From AP-15 sp963702685 (GTDB taxonomy: Bacteria > Pseudomonadota > Alphaproteobacteria > ATCC43930 > CGMCC-115725), in assembly GCA_963702685.1 (NCBI GenBank), contig CAVPDQ010000022.1:1-64000 (forward strand): a stretch of DNA of 64,000 nt. The letters are read 5' to 3'. Below the pieces are notes generated by a model. It was not told the DNA's origin. It saw only the letters and a program-made list of their open reading frames with translations, and did no database searches. Made by a program: the position numbers and the translations under genes. Positions 19,372 to 28,245 of this stretch are shown here, piece by piece. How positions within the stretch are numbered: position 1 is the first letter of the stretch; every line of letters begins with the position of its first letter.

Positions 19372-20068
19372 GCCCGCCACCGTTCTCGTCGTCGATGACG
19401 AGCCGCCGATCCGGCGTTTGTTGCGCACTGCCCTCGGCGCGTCCGATTACCTCGTGGTGGAAGCCGAAGACGCCGCCGGCGCGCGGCGGTCGCTGGCGGC
19501 CGACAAGCCCGATCTGGTGATCCTCGATCTCGGCCTGCCCGACAATAGCGGGCTCGACCTGATCGCCGAAATCCGCAAGGCATCGACCGTGCCGATCGTG
19601 GTGCTGTCGGCGCGGCACGACGAGCGCTCGAAGGTGGCCGCGTTCGATCTCGGCGCCGACGATTATGTCGCCAAGCCATTCGGCATGGCCGAGCTCTTGG
19701 CGCGGCTGCGCGCGGCATTGCGCCATGCCTTTCAGGCGCAGGGCGAATTGTCGGTCTTTGTCTCGGGGGATCTCTCGGTCGATTTGGTGCGCCGCCGGGT
19801 CACCCGCGGCGGGCACGAGGTCAAATTGTCGCCGAAGGAGTTCGATCTCCTGCGCCACCTCGTCATGCATGCGGGCAAGGTCTTGACCCACCGCCATTTG
19901 TTGCGCGAGGTCTGGGGTCCGGCGCAGTCCGAGGAGGTGCAATATCTGCGGGTCTTCATCCGCGGGCTGCGGCAAAAGCTCGAAGCGGACCCGGCCCGGC
20001 CCGGCCACATCCTGACCGAGCTCGGCGTCGGCTACCGCCTCCAGCTGCCACCCGACCAGCGCGCCTGA
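19364..20068 (+). CDS. kdpE: response regulator KdpE
   Basis: A 234-residue OmpR/PhoB-type regulator. The receiver domain has the acidic pair (VVDDEPP), phospho-acceptor aspartate (VILDLGLPD), and the KPF lysine (VAKPFGMAEL). The C-terminal winged helix has the usual KLSPKEFDLLRHL and recognition region (LREVWG...VQYLRVFIRGLRQKLE). ATG overlaps the kdpD stop, so the two are translationally coupled. Three candidate binding sites are described at 11311, 20103 and 22135. Confidence 0.96.
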   Translation: MAKPATVLVVDDEPPIRRLLRTALGASDYLVVEAEDAAGARRSLAADKPDLVILDLGLPDNSGLDLIAEIRKASTVPIVVLSARHDERSKVAAFDLGADDYVAKPFGMAELLARLRAALRHAFQAQGELSVFVSGDLSVDLVRRRVTRGGHEVKLSPKEFDLLRHLVMHAGKVLTHRHLLREVWGPAQSEEVQYLRVFIRGLRQKLEADPARPGHILTELGVGYRLQLPPDQRA

Positions 20069-20102
20069 GCCGCCCGACGCCTCACGCCCGACGACCGGCA
20101 TC

Positions 20103-20120
20103 TTTATGCGATCTTTATGC
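20103..20120 (+). promoter_or_regulatory. candidate KdpE operator of kup
   Basis: A perfect direct repeat TTTATGC-GATC-TTTATGC (11-bp period) lies 92 bp before the kup start. It is followed by GGGGACCG, which is also present after the kdp site, and 25 bp later by CTTAAT (20146), a -10-like block at exactly the spacing seen in front of kdpF. Confidence 0.75.
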
Positions 20121-20211
20121 AGGGGACCGTGGTTTCGCATCGCATCTTAATGCGCTGAATGCGAGATGACGGCTTGGAATCGATGCCCGGCCGGCGGAGC
20201 GGACCCATTCT

Positions 20212-22107
20212 TTGATCTATCTGGATGCGTCCGCACCGCGCAGCGATGTGCGCCTCGGCGCCGGCTCCGACCTGACCGTCGCGGCACTCGGCGTGGTCTT
20301 TGGCGATATCGGCACCTCGCCGCTTTACGCGGTGCGGCAGTCGCTCGTCGATTTCGGCGATCTGAGCGAGCACGCGATCCTGGGCACGCTGTCGCTGACG
20401 GTCTGGGCGTTGGCGCTCGTCGTCACCGTCAAATACGTGCTCGTCATCATGCACGCAGATAATCGCGGCGAGGGCGGGCTGCTGGCGCTGACGGCGCTGG
20501 TGCTGCGCGCCGCCAACCCGGCCCACAAGCGCTATTTTTGGATCATGGCGGCGGGCCTCGTCGGGGCGGCGCTGTTCTATGGCGACGGGGTCATCACCCC
20601 CGCCATCTCGGTGCTGAGCGCGGTCGAAGGGCTAAAGGCGGCGACCCCGCTGTTCGAGCCCTATATCATTCCGATCGCGCTCGTCCTCCTCGTCGGTCTC
20701 TTTTTGGTGCAGCGCCACGGCACGGCGGCGGTGGGCCGGCTGTTCGGTCCGGTCATGCTCGCCTGGTTCGCGGTGCTGGCGGCACTCGGGATTTGGGAGA
20801 TAGCGCAGCATCCGCGCATCCTTATCGCGTTCAACCCGCTTTTTGGAGCGGCACTGCTCGCCGCTGCGCCCGGACGCGGCTTTTTCATGTTGGGCGCGGT
20901 CTTTCTCGCGGTCACCGGCGCCGAGACGCTCTACGCCGATATGGGGCATTTCGGACGCGCCACGCTGCGCCGGGCATGGCTTCGTCTGGTCTTTCCGGCG
21001 CTTTTGCTCAACTATTTCGGGCAGGGCGCGCTGCTGCTCGGCAATCCGGCGGCGATTGCAAACCCGTTCTATCGCATGGCGCCCCAATGGGGCCTTTACC
21101 CGCTCGTGGCACTCGCCTCGCTCGCCACGATCATCGCCTCGCAAGCGGTGATCTCCGGCGCGTTCTCGGTCACCAACCAGGCGGTCCAGCTCGGCTATCT
21201 GCCGCGGCTCGACGTGCAGCACACCTCGGAGACCACGATCGGCCAAGTCTATGTGCCGCGGATCAACGCGATGCTTCTCGTCGCTGTCGTCGTCCTCGTG
21301 CTCGGCTTCAAATCATCGGACAATCTCGGCGCGGCCTACGGTATTGCGGTCAGCGGCATGATGGCGATCACGACCGGGCTGGCCTTTCTCTACATGCGCA
21401 GCCGCGGCTGGAGCCTTGCTGTGGCCGTGCCTCTTTTTGCCCTTTTCGGGCTCGTCGATTTGGTGTTTTTCAGCGCCAATCTGCTGAAAATTGCCGAAGG
21501 TGGCTGGTTCCCGGTCGTCGTCGCCATCGTCGTCTTCGCCATCATGGCGACATGGTGGCGGGGACGCCGGCGGCTTGCGGTTCTGCGCGCTCGCGACGCG
21601 TTGCCGCTGCGCCAGTTCGTCGATCGGCTCGGCCCGGAAGAGCCGCCGCGAATTCCGGGCACCGCCGTCTTCATGACCCGCGACCTGACGCGCGTGCCGG
21701 TAGCATTGCTGCACGCGTTGAAGCATTACCGCGTGCTGCACCAGCGCGTCGTCATGATGCAGGTCACGACCGAGGATGTGCCTCACATTGCCGACGCCGA
21801 GCGGCTCGAGATCGGCGAGCTCGGCCAAGGGTTCTGCACGATCCGGCTCCGCTACGGATTTATGGATCAGCCGAATATCATGCGGGCGCTCGCGCAATGC
21901 CGGGTCGGCGGCTTGCACTTTAACCTGATGGAGACTTCGTTCATCATCGGGCGCGAAAAAGTGTTGCCGCGACCAGGGCGCACGGTCTTCTGGCGCTGGC
22001 GCGATCGGCTGTTCGTCTCGATGCTGAACAACACGCTCGACGCGACCGAGTTCTTTCGCATCCCGCCCAACCGGGTAGTCGAGCTCGGCGGCCAGATCGA
22101 GATCTGA
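20212..22107 (+). CDS. kup: low-affinity K+ uptake protein Kup
   Basis: A 631-residue KUP/HAK/KT transporter that imports K+ with protons. The signature GVVFGDIGTSPLYA is at the N-terminus, about 12 membrane helices follow, and the C-terminal cytosolic domain ends FRIPPNRVVELGGQIEI. The start is a TTG at 20212; no in-frame ATG lies nearby, and GTG 20248 is an alternative. Kup is normally constitutive, so a KdpE-like site in front of it is notable. A GC-rich hairpin (AAATCC...GGATTT) follows the stop. Confidence 0.95.
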   Translation: MIYLDASAPRSDVRLGAGSDLTVAALGVVFGDIGTSPLYAVRQSLVDFGDLSEHAILGTLSLTVWALALVVTVKYVLVIMHADNRGEGGLLALTALVLRAANPAHKRYFWIMAAGLVGAALFYGDGVITPAISVLSAVEGLKAATPLFEPYIIPIALVLLVGLFLVQRHGTAAVGRLFGPVMLAWFAVLAALGIWEIAQHPRILIAFNPLFGAALLAAAPGRGFFMLGAVFLAVTGAETLYADMGHFGRATLRRAWLRLVFPALLLNYFGQGALLLGNPAAIANPFYRMAPQWGLYPLVALASLATIIASQAVISGAFSVTNQAVQLGYLPRLDVQHTSETTIGQVYVPRINAMLLVAVVVLVLGFKSSDNLGAAYGIAVSGMMAITTGLAFLYMRSRGWSLAVAVPLFALFGLVDLVFFSANLLKIAEGGWFPVVVAIVVFAIMATWWRGRRRLAVLRARDALPLRQFVDRLGPEEPPRIPGTAVFMTRDLTRVPVALLHALKHYRVLHQRVVMMQVTTEDVPHIADAERLEIGELGQGFCTIRLRYGFMDQPNIMRALAQCRVGGLHFNLMETSFIIGREKVLPRPGRTVFWRWRDRLFVSMLNNTLDATEFFRIPPNRVVELGGQIEI

Positions 22108-22134
22108 GAAATCCCGGGCCTCGCCAGCCCCGGA

Positions 22135-22152
22135 TTTACGCCCTCTTTATGT
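22135..22152 (+). promoter_or_regulatory. third KdpE-like operator, upstream of a small ORF
   Basis: TTTACGC-CCTC-TTTATGT repeats at an 11-bp period, 28 bp after the kup stop. Downstream, TTCCGCATCGA resembles the kup promoter's TTTCGCATCGC, and CTTATT (22179) sits one base further away than the CTTAA block of the other two promoters. The target is the ORF at 22198. Confidence 0.65.
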
Positions 22153-22197
22153 CAGCCGGCGCGATTCCGCATCGAATTCTTATTTTGCATGAAATAG

Positions 22198-22425
22198 ATG
22201 CTGGCGCACACGCCACAGCGTCGGCACGACATGGCTCGTCACGCGCGCACGCCCGCCGAATATCGCGACCGCGGGTTTATCTGGGCCGTCGAAGATCAGA
22301 TCTTCGCCGACGATTGGCTGCTGGCGGCGGCCTATGCCGTCGCCGAATGGGCGGTCGCCTATCTCGGTCCATTTTTTTGGATCTCGCTGTCGGCCGCGCT
22401 CCTGGCCGCGGAGCTCGGCCGCTAG
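22198..22425 (+). CDS. small membrane protein, candidate K+ regulon member
   Basis: A 75-residue ORF (64 residues if ATG 22231 is used). The N-terminal half is polar and charged (PAEYRDRGFIWAVEDQIFADD); the C-terminal half is one long or two short membrane helices (WLLAAAYAVAEWAVAYLGPFFW, then ISLSAALLAAE). There is no clear ribosome site, and the inferred transcript start near 22190 would make translation nearly leaderless. It has its own KdpE-like promoter module after kup. No known family recognised; a membrane partner or regulator of a K+ transporter is a guess from context. Confidence 0.6.
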   Translation: MLAHTPQRRHDMARHARTPAEYRDRGFIWAVEDQIFADDWLLAAAYAVAEWAVAYLGPFFWISLSAALLAAELGR

Positions 22426-22526
22426 CGCAAGCCGAGCCCATCAACTCGTTCGGATGGCCGCCGAGCGTCGCCATCCGCCAATTTCCAGCACCGCCGTGAC
22501 GCGGAGCGGTCCGAGCGGCTTTGCCG

Positions 22527-23693
22527 TTATGGGCCGACCGAGCGGCTCACCACGACACCGCTGATCACGGGACCCGTGACCGTGTTGATCAACAGGAAGA
22601 ACTTCTGCAGCTCGTTGAGCGGCGCGTTCGCGACATAGATGATGTCGTTCTTCTCGACTGGAAACCGATCGGCCAGGAAATAGCCGGACGCATTGCCCAG
22701 GTTCAGGTGATACAAAATCGCCCCCCTGCCGTCCGGCGCGGTGTAGCGCGGCGGTACCCCGAGCGCCTTCACGACCGATGGCGCTTCGAAGCGGAACAGG
22801 AAAACTCCCTTCGGGTCAGCCCGCAGATCGAGCAACCCGCCGCCTTTGGCGAGCGCCTTGGCAAGCGTAAGCCTGTCGGCGTCGAAAGCGATCTGCGCGT
22901 TGGTGCCGGTGGCGCCGAATACCAAAAATGTCGGGGGCGCCCTAACCAGCGTGATGTCATCTCCGGGACGGACATAAATATTCTCGGCCGGGTCCGACAC
23001 CAGCCGTTCCATCGGGATCGTCATCGTGACCCCGTCGCGCGAGAGCCGAACCGAGGTCTCGTACACCGCCGATTTTGCGCCGCCCGCCGCAGCGATCACG
23101 TTGAGCAGCCGGTCGCCGCCGACCGAGAGGGGCACCCTCGCTCCGGCGACGGCATCGCCCGAAACAGTCACCATGTTCGACGGGCTTTTTGTGACGGTGA
23201 CGATCGCTTGCGGCTCGATTGCCTTTTCGGCGAGCCGGTCCTCGATCGTGCGCTCGACCTCGGCCGGCGTGCGCCCGGCGGCATGCACCCGGCCCGCATA
23301 GGGAATGCTGATCGCGCCGTCCTGCGCCACGACCTCGTCCGCAAACTTGGTCTCGGTTCTTGGCCCGACTCCCGCGGCTTGTGTCGGCGCCGCCCCGAAC
23401 AATCCGCCGCTTGCCGCCTCCCACACAGACACGGAGACCGTGTCGCCAACCCGTATCGTCACCCGCGGCGGCCGGCTCTCGGCCTGGAATTGCGTCTGAA
23501 AGCTCGGGGCGGGCTGGGACTGCAGGACCGAGACCACTCGTTTGTCGACGGGGATGATGTCGAACAGAGCCTCGTTCGGCTTCTGGGCTTCATCGATGAT
23601 CTGCCCCGTCGTCGGCCCAGCGCTCGGCAGCGAGCTGCATCCGACCAAGCCAGCCGCCAGCCACCCCATTAGGAAGACGGGATTTCTGATCAT
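22527..23693 (-). CDS. OPX-family polysaccharide export lipoprotein
   Basis: A 388-residue outer-membrane polysaccharide exporter of the Wza/KpsD/BexD type. The lipobox LVGC follows a short signal helix, giving a lipid-anchored mature protein. The Poly_export domain (RIRVGDTVSVSVWEA-like start, then DGAISIPYAGRV) and SLBB-type repeats (MVTVSGDAVAGARVPL; FLVFGATGTNAQIAF) follow. No Wzc-like kinase or glycosyltransferase is adjacent, so its locus is incomplete here. A promoter-like TTGCCA-N16-TAGAAC lies upstream on the minus strand. Confidence 0.92.
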   Translation of the reverse strand: MIRNPVFLMGWLAAGLVGCSSLPSAGPTTGQIIDEAQKPNEALFDIIPVDKRVVSVLQSQPAPSFQTQFQAESRPPRVTIRVGDTVSVSVWEAASGGLFGAAPTQAAGVGPRTETKFADEVVAQDGAISIPYAGRVHAAGRTPAEVERTIEDRLAEKAIEPQAIVTVTKSPSNMVTVSGDAVAGARVPLSVGGDRLLNVIAAAGGAKSAVYETSVRLSRDGVTMTIPMERLVSDPAENIYVRPGDDITLVRAPPTFLVFGATGTNAQIAFDADRLTLAKALAKGGGLLDLRADPKGVFLFRFEAPSVVKALGVPPRYTAPDGRGAILYHLNLGNASGYFLADRFPVEKNDIIYVANAPLNELQKFFLLINTVTGPVISGVVVSRSVGP

Positions 23694-23699
23694 CTCGTG

Positions 23700-23760
23700 G
23701 AATACGCTAACTCACCCGGCTTGCGTTCTACCATTTATGTATCCTATGGCAAGCGTATTC
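23700..23760. promoter_or_regulatory. inverted repeat around the OPX promoter
   Basis: Perfect 9-bp arms GAATACGCT (23700) and AGCGTATTC (23752) flank an AT-richer 43-bp centre that contains the putative minus-strand -35 TTGCCA and -10 TAGAAC. It could be an operator or a 5'-UTR stem for the export gene. The rest of the 23694-24017 gap shows no gene. Confidence 0.45.
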
Positions 23761-24017
23761 TCTCATTTTTATAGGCTGCGGCGGCGAGCGGCTAGGGACA
23801 GCGTTGACCCGGCTCGCGTTGCGGACAGCGGCCGAACGCGGCCGCCTCAAACCGGCCATAGTCTTCGGGATCAGTTCGATTGGCGCCCCGCGCGATCGAG
23901 CTTGCAACGGACCATTCCCTTGTCTCGGCATGATCATACGCGACTCCGGCCGTCGAGCACCAAGCTCGGCCCGGCGGCTTTGCCGCTGGCCGGTCGGCTG
24001 GCTCGTCAGGGTGAGCT

Positions 24018-24584
24018 TTGCTGATCGCACTGACCGGCTTTGGCGATACCGCGGTGCTGCTGCCGGTGGCGGCAACGATCTTCGTGTGGCTGCTGCTGAT
24101 CGGAGCGTCCCGCGCCGCAGCGTGGTGGGCCGCCTCGATATTTCTCTGCGGCGGCCTGACCGCCGTGTTGAAGATCTATTTCTGGGGATGCCCGCCGGCT
24201 CCCGACCTGCACAGCCCGAGCGGTCATACGAGCTTTGCTACCCTCGTCTATGGAGCGATCGCATTGATCGTTGCCGCCGAGGGTGGGCGCTGGCGCCCGC
24301 CGGTCGCGGCGGCCTGCGCTGGTGGTCTTATTGCGGGCATTGCCGGGTCGCGTCTGCTGCTCGATGCCCACAGCATCCCCGAAATCGTTCTTGGCGGGAC
24401 CATCGGCGGCGGCTTTCTTGCTCTCTTTGGCCGGGGTTATTGGCGCTACCGGCCGAAGAACGCGCACCTTGCGGTGCTCTTGGTCGCCGTGACGGTCCTG
24501 GTGTCGGTGCTCCACGGAAGTCAGCTGCACGCCGAAGGTGTGCTGCATCGGGTGACCGCCTATTTCGGGATCGAGTGCCGTTGA
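24018..24584 (+). CDS. PAP2-family membrane phosphatase
   Basis: A 188-residue membrane protein of the PAP2 superfamily with about six helices. The motif PSGHTSFA and the catalytic-type SRLLLDAHSIPEIVLGG are clear. The first motif is degenerate (K then WGCPPAP instead of KX6RP), which is seen in some lipid-phosphate phosphatases. Likely substrate is an undecaprenyl- or other lipid pyrophosphate, given the polysaccharide context (inference). It starts with TTG 24018 just after AGGGTGAG. Confidence 0.8.
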   Translation: MLIALTGFGDTAVLLPVAATIFVWLLLIGASRAAAWWAASIFLCGGLTAVLKIYFWGCPPAPDLHSPSGHTSFATLVYGAIALIVAAEGGRWRPPVAAACAGGLIAGIAGSRLLLDAHSIPEIVLGGTIGGGFLALFGRGYWRYRPKNAHLAVLLVAVTVLVSVLHGSQLHAEGVLHRVTAYFGIECR

Positions 24585-24810
24585 GATCCCATCCGAGCCG
24601 GGACGGCAGGCCGGGACCGGCTTTCGCGAGCAGCGACGCCGCCATCCGCGGCCACGTCTTCGGCTCCTTCCCGGCCTCGATTACGCCCGAGCGACCATTT
24701 TCGCGCATCCTATAAGCGGTTAAATCGATTAACATAGGTTGTCGTGAACGCCGGCTCGACCAATGGTTTGCTTGGCGCTTACGAGGATTCGTGTAATCTA
24801 TTGGCTCGGC

Positions 24811-25060
24811 ATGAGGGTTCTTTTTGTCTTGGGCACACGACCCGGAAGCGATCAAGCTGGCCGCAATGATTGAGGAGCTGTCTGCGCAGCCGAATTTTGC
24901 AGTATGCTGTGCGTCACCGGGCAACACCATGACTTGTTGGCCTCGATCCTTGGTCTTTATCGAACTCCAGGCCGCATTGGAATCTCGATGTAATCCGGCC
25001 AGATCAGGACTTGGTCCATCTGACGAATGCAGTTCTGTTAGGAATCGACAAGGTATTTAT
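24811..25060 (+). pseudogene. wecB: remnant of UDP-GlcNAc 2-epimerase
   Basis: The first quarter of a WecB-type epimerase is recognisable across all three frames. MRVLFVLGTRP starts at 24811; one extra G at 24844/24845 leads to EAIKLAAMIEELSAQP; then CVTGQHHDLLASILGLY appears in another frame (from 24910), and LDVIRPDQDLVHLTNAVL in the third (from 24984). The match stops near GIDKV at about 25060, and the remaining 250 residues are absent. Multiple shifts plus truncation make this a true pseudogene rather than a sequence error. Confidence 0.85.
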
Positions 25061-25160
25061 TTCCTACTGGATGAATGGAGTTGTTGTGCGCTGAGAGTGT
25101 GATCGGCCGCAGATGCGCCGCTGGCAATGATTGTTGTGCTGAATACTGAAACTGAATGTC

Positions 25161-26414
25161 ATGGAGCCCAAGCCCATGGGTTATGTCTACTCACTGCCGA
25201 CTGAGATGGCGTTTGATACCAAGGGTATTTTCGGCTATTCATTTGGTCCTCTAAAACAAAAACGTCTGGAGATTTACTATATTTTATCCAACAAGGGTCA
25301 TGATACCTTTATGATAAGCAAAAAAATCACTCGTACATATTATATTATTTCTGGGAATGGTAATTTCACGATTGAGGGACACGTCTATAACGTCAGCGTT
25401 GGCATGTTGGTAGAGGTGCCGCCAAAAGTTGAATATTCTTATTCCGGCCGAATGACGCTCCTCGCCATTTCCAATCCGCGTTGGTTTGCCGGCAATGACA
25501 CCCATACGCGATGGAACCCCGATGTTGTTTCCGGGCGCCTGTCCGCGGCACCGAACAGTAGGTCTCGCTTGAATCGATTGATTTCATCGCGCGTTCTCGG
25601 GAAATCGCCACTCAACGCCTATCTGCGCCTTAATCGTTATATATGGCGAAAGCTCCCTGCCCAAATCACCGAGCTCGGGTTCGTTCGCTGGTACGGTACA
25701 TTGTTGCATCGCCTTGTGCGGATGCAAAACGTCAGGGGACAACTTCTCCATACGTTCTTTTTGCGGAACCGGGCGACCCTGGAATTGATCGCTCGTGTTG
25801 TGGCGCGGCGCAGGACGACAGCTGATGTGCTCAAGGTAGCGGTGCTCGGTTGCAGTGCCGGGGCCGAGGCCTATTCGGTGGCTTGGAAAATCCGCTCGAC
25901 ACGTCCCAATATGAAGCTGGCGTTGCGGGCGGTCGATATCTCCCGGCGGGCAGTCGACCTGGCGCGGGGCGGCGTATATTCGCAGGCGACCGCGCAAATC
26001 ACCGGTACCGATCCTTTCGACCGGATGACCGAGGCTGAAATCGACGAATTATTCGACCGAAGGGACGACGGGCTCGCCATCAAGCCGTGGCTCCGGGAGG
26101 GGATCAAGTGGGATGTGTGCGATGTCTCAAAGCCGGAAATAGTCGATCTACTAGGGCCGCAGGAGATCGTTGTCGCGAACAATTTCCTGTGCCACATGGA
26201 TGCGCCAGCCGCTGAGGCGTGTCTGCGCAATATTGCCAGCCTGGTCGGTCCGAACGGATACCTGTTCGTTTCCGGCATCGATATCGAGGTTCGGACCCGG
26301 GTTGCCAATGATCTCGGGTGGCTACCGCTTACCGAGTTGATCGAGGAGATCCACCAGGGGATCCCCGCATGGCCACCGATTGGCCGTGGAATTATTCGGC
26401 TTTGGAGCCATTGA
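25161..26414 (+). CDS. cupin-CheR-type methyltransferase fusion
   Basis: A 417-residue two-domain protein. Residues about 30-110 form a small cupin barrel (TRTYYIISGNGNFTIEGHVY, then VGMLVEVPPKVEYSY). Residues about 150-415 form a CheR-like SAM methyltransferase (AVLGCSAGAEAYSVAWKI; ALRAVDISRRAVDLARGGVY; IVVANNFLCHMDAPAAEACL; GYLFVSGID). The cupin part is markedly AT-rich compared with the methyltransferase part, so the gene looks like a mosaic. It lies between a wecB remnant and a flippase, suggesting a sugar or lipid-linked substrate rather than a chemoreceptor. ATG 25176 is an alternative start. Confidence 0.75.
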   Translation: MEPKPMGYVYSLPTEMAFDTKGIFGYSFGPLKQKRLEIYYILSNKGHDTFMISKKITRTYYIISGNGNFTIEGHVYNVSVGMLVEVPPKVEYSYSGRMTLLAISNPRWFAGNDTHTRWNPDVVSGRLSAAPNSRSRLNRLISSRVLGKSPLNAYLRLNRYIWRKLPAQITELGFVRWYGTLLHRLVRMQNVRGQLLHTFFLRNRATLELIARVVARRRTTADVLKVAVLGCSAGAEAYSVAWKIRSTRPNMKLALRAVDISRRAVDLARGGVYSQATAQITGTDPFDRMTEAEIDELFDRRDDGLAIKPWLREGIKWDVCDVSKPEIVDLLGPQEIVVANNFLCHMDAPAAEACLRNIASLVGPNGYLFVSGIDIEVRTRVANDLGWLPLTELIEEIHQGIPAWPPIGRGIIRLWSH

Positions 26415-26550
26415 ACAAGCGGAGACGGGATTGGCAGCTGCGCTATGCCGCGGCGTTTCAGTTATCCGCACCGTCCGGCGGGAGGGCGGCCGAGCCGAGA
26501 GAACCGGCAGCCGTCCTCGGGGCCGCTCCGCTCCGCGCGCTGTCCTAGCA

Positions 26551-28173
26551 ATGACGTCTCGGCGCTTGTCGTTCCTCCGACGGCCTCGACCAATCGGTTC
26601 GGTCGTCCCATCAGCCCGGCGCGAGGTCCGAGATCTTGGCCTTTTCGCGAGCGGGACGGATCTCGAGTTCAAATCGAGGGCCATCCGCGGCGGGCTCGCA
26701 CGGCTCTGCGCCCAGGCAGCGAGCTTCCTGATCCGGATCGCCTCCTTGGTGATCCTGGCCCGACTCTTGAACCCGAGAGATTTCGGCCTGGTCGGCATGG
26801 TCACCGCGCTTACCGGGGTGTTGAGCTTGCTTCGGGATTTTGGACTTTCATCGGCCGCGATACAGCGCGACACCGTTACCGAGCAGCAGCTCTCGCTGTT
26901 GTTCTGGATCAACATCGCGCTCGGGGCGATGCTCTGGCTCGCAACACTGGCGATCGCACCGGCCGTAGCGGCCTTTTATCGGCAGCCGCAGCTCCTCGGG
27001 CTAACCGCCGCGCTGGGGTCCGCTTTTCTTTTCAACGCGGCAGGGGTCCAGCACTCTGCGCTCTTGCAGCGATGTTTGCGCTTCACCGCCCTCGCGGTGA
27101 TCAACGTGGTCGCGCTCATCGTCGGCACGGCGATCGCCATTGCCGGCGCCATGGCTGGCTATGGATACTGGGCTCTCGCGGCGATGGCGATTGCCTCTCC
27201 TCTCGTTGCCACAGTCGGGTTCTGGTTCGCCGCGGGCTGGGTTCCGGGAGTGCCGCGACGGGGAACCGAAATTCGCTCGATGCTCGGTTTTGGTGGGAGC
27301 TTGACCTTAACCGGGATGATCGTCTACGTGGCATACAATATAGAAAAAGTACTGATCGGACGCGTTTGGGGAGTCGACGCGATCGGGATTTACGGCCGGG
27401 CCTACCAGCTGATAAGCATTCCAACTGAGAACCTGAACTCGGCGGTCGGCGAAGTCGCCTTTTCCGCACTGTCGCGCCTCCAAGCCGACCCGGTACGCCT
27501 CAGGCGCTATTTCCTGAAAGTGCTCGCATTCGTCCTCGGTCTATCTCTGCCGATTACGATCGCCAGCGCGCTTTTTGCGGATGATCTGGTCTTTGTGCTC
27601 CTGGGACCGCATTGGAAAGACGCGGCTGCGATCGTGCGCCTGCTTGCCCCGACGGTCACGATTTTCGCGATCATTAATCCGCTCGGCTGGCTGATATTCT
27701 CGATGGGGATGGTTGCACGCGGCGTTAAGGCTGCGCCGGTCTTGGCGATGCTGATGATTGTTGGCTATATTATAGGACTACCTTATGGACCGAAGGGAGT
27801 CGCGCTCGGCTACTCGGCGGTGCTGACGTTGTGGGTCGTTCCACATGTCTGGTGGTGTGTGTATAAGACGCCGATCTCTTTTCGGGACGTGCTGCTGACA
27901 GCGAGCAGGCCATTGGCCGCGGGCCTTCCAGCGGGCGCCCTTGCCTTCGGCGTGCACCTCGCCTGCGGACAGTCCGTCGCCCCTCCGGCGCGGCTCGCTC
28001 TTGAAAGTGGCGTCCTCTTCATCGCATTCTACGCGATACTCATCTTCGCCGCGGGATATAAGTCGCTGTACCTCGAGCTACTGAGGGCGCTGAGAGCACC
28101 GGTACCGGTCGGCCATCAGGCTTTTGCCAATCGCGCCGCTGCTACGCCCTCGGCGGCAAACAATGCCGTCTAG
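26551..28173 (+). CDS. Wzx-like polysaccharide flippase
   Basis: A 540-residue MOP-superfamily membrane protein (Polysacc_synt type) with about 14 helices. It would flip lipid-linked repeat units across the inner membrane. The start of the conserved region is GGLARLCAQAASFLIRIASL, and NIEKVLIGRVWGVDAIGIYG is the typical mid-protein motif. The open frame begins at 26380 but overlaps the upstream gene; ATG 26551 fits the family better, though it has no clear ribosome site. The last 30 residues are low-complexity. Confidence 0.88.
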   Translation: MTSRRLSFLRRPRPIGSVVPSARREVRDLGLFASGTDLEFKSRAIRGGLARLCAQAASFLIRIASLVILARLLNPRDFGLVGMVTALTGVLSLLRDFGLSSAAIQRDTVTEQQLSLLFWINIALGAMLWLATLAIAPAVAAFYRQPQLLGLTAALGSAFLFNAAGVQHSALLQRCLRFTALAVINVVALIVGTAIAIAGAMAGYGYWALAAMAIASPLVATVGFWFAAGWVPGVPRRGTEIRSMLGFGGSLTLTGMIVYVAYNIEKVLIGRVWGVDAIGIYGRAYQLISIPTENLNSAVGEVAFSALSRLQADPVRLRRYFLKVLAFVLGLSLPITIASALFADDLVFVLLGPHWKDAAAIVRLLAPTVTIFAIINPLGWLIFSMGMVARGVKAAPVLAMLMIVGYIIGLPYGPKGVALGYSAVLTLWVVPHVWWCVYKTPISFRDVLLTASRPLAAGLPAGALAFGVHLACGQSVAPPARLALESGVLFIAFYAILIFAAGYKSLYLELLRALRAPVPVGHQAFANRAAATPSAANNAV

Positions 28174-28245
28174 CGCTACAGAGAGGAGACCAGATTTTAG
28201 CGTGGATAGCGAGAACACAGCGATGATTTAAGAGGAGGCGACGGT

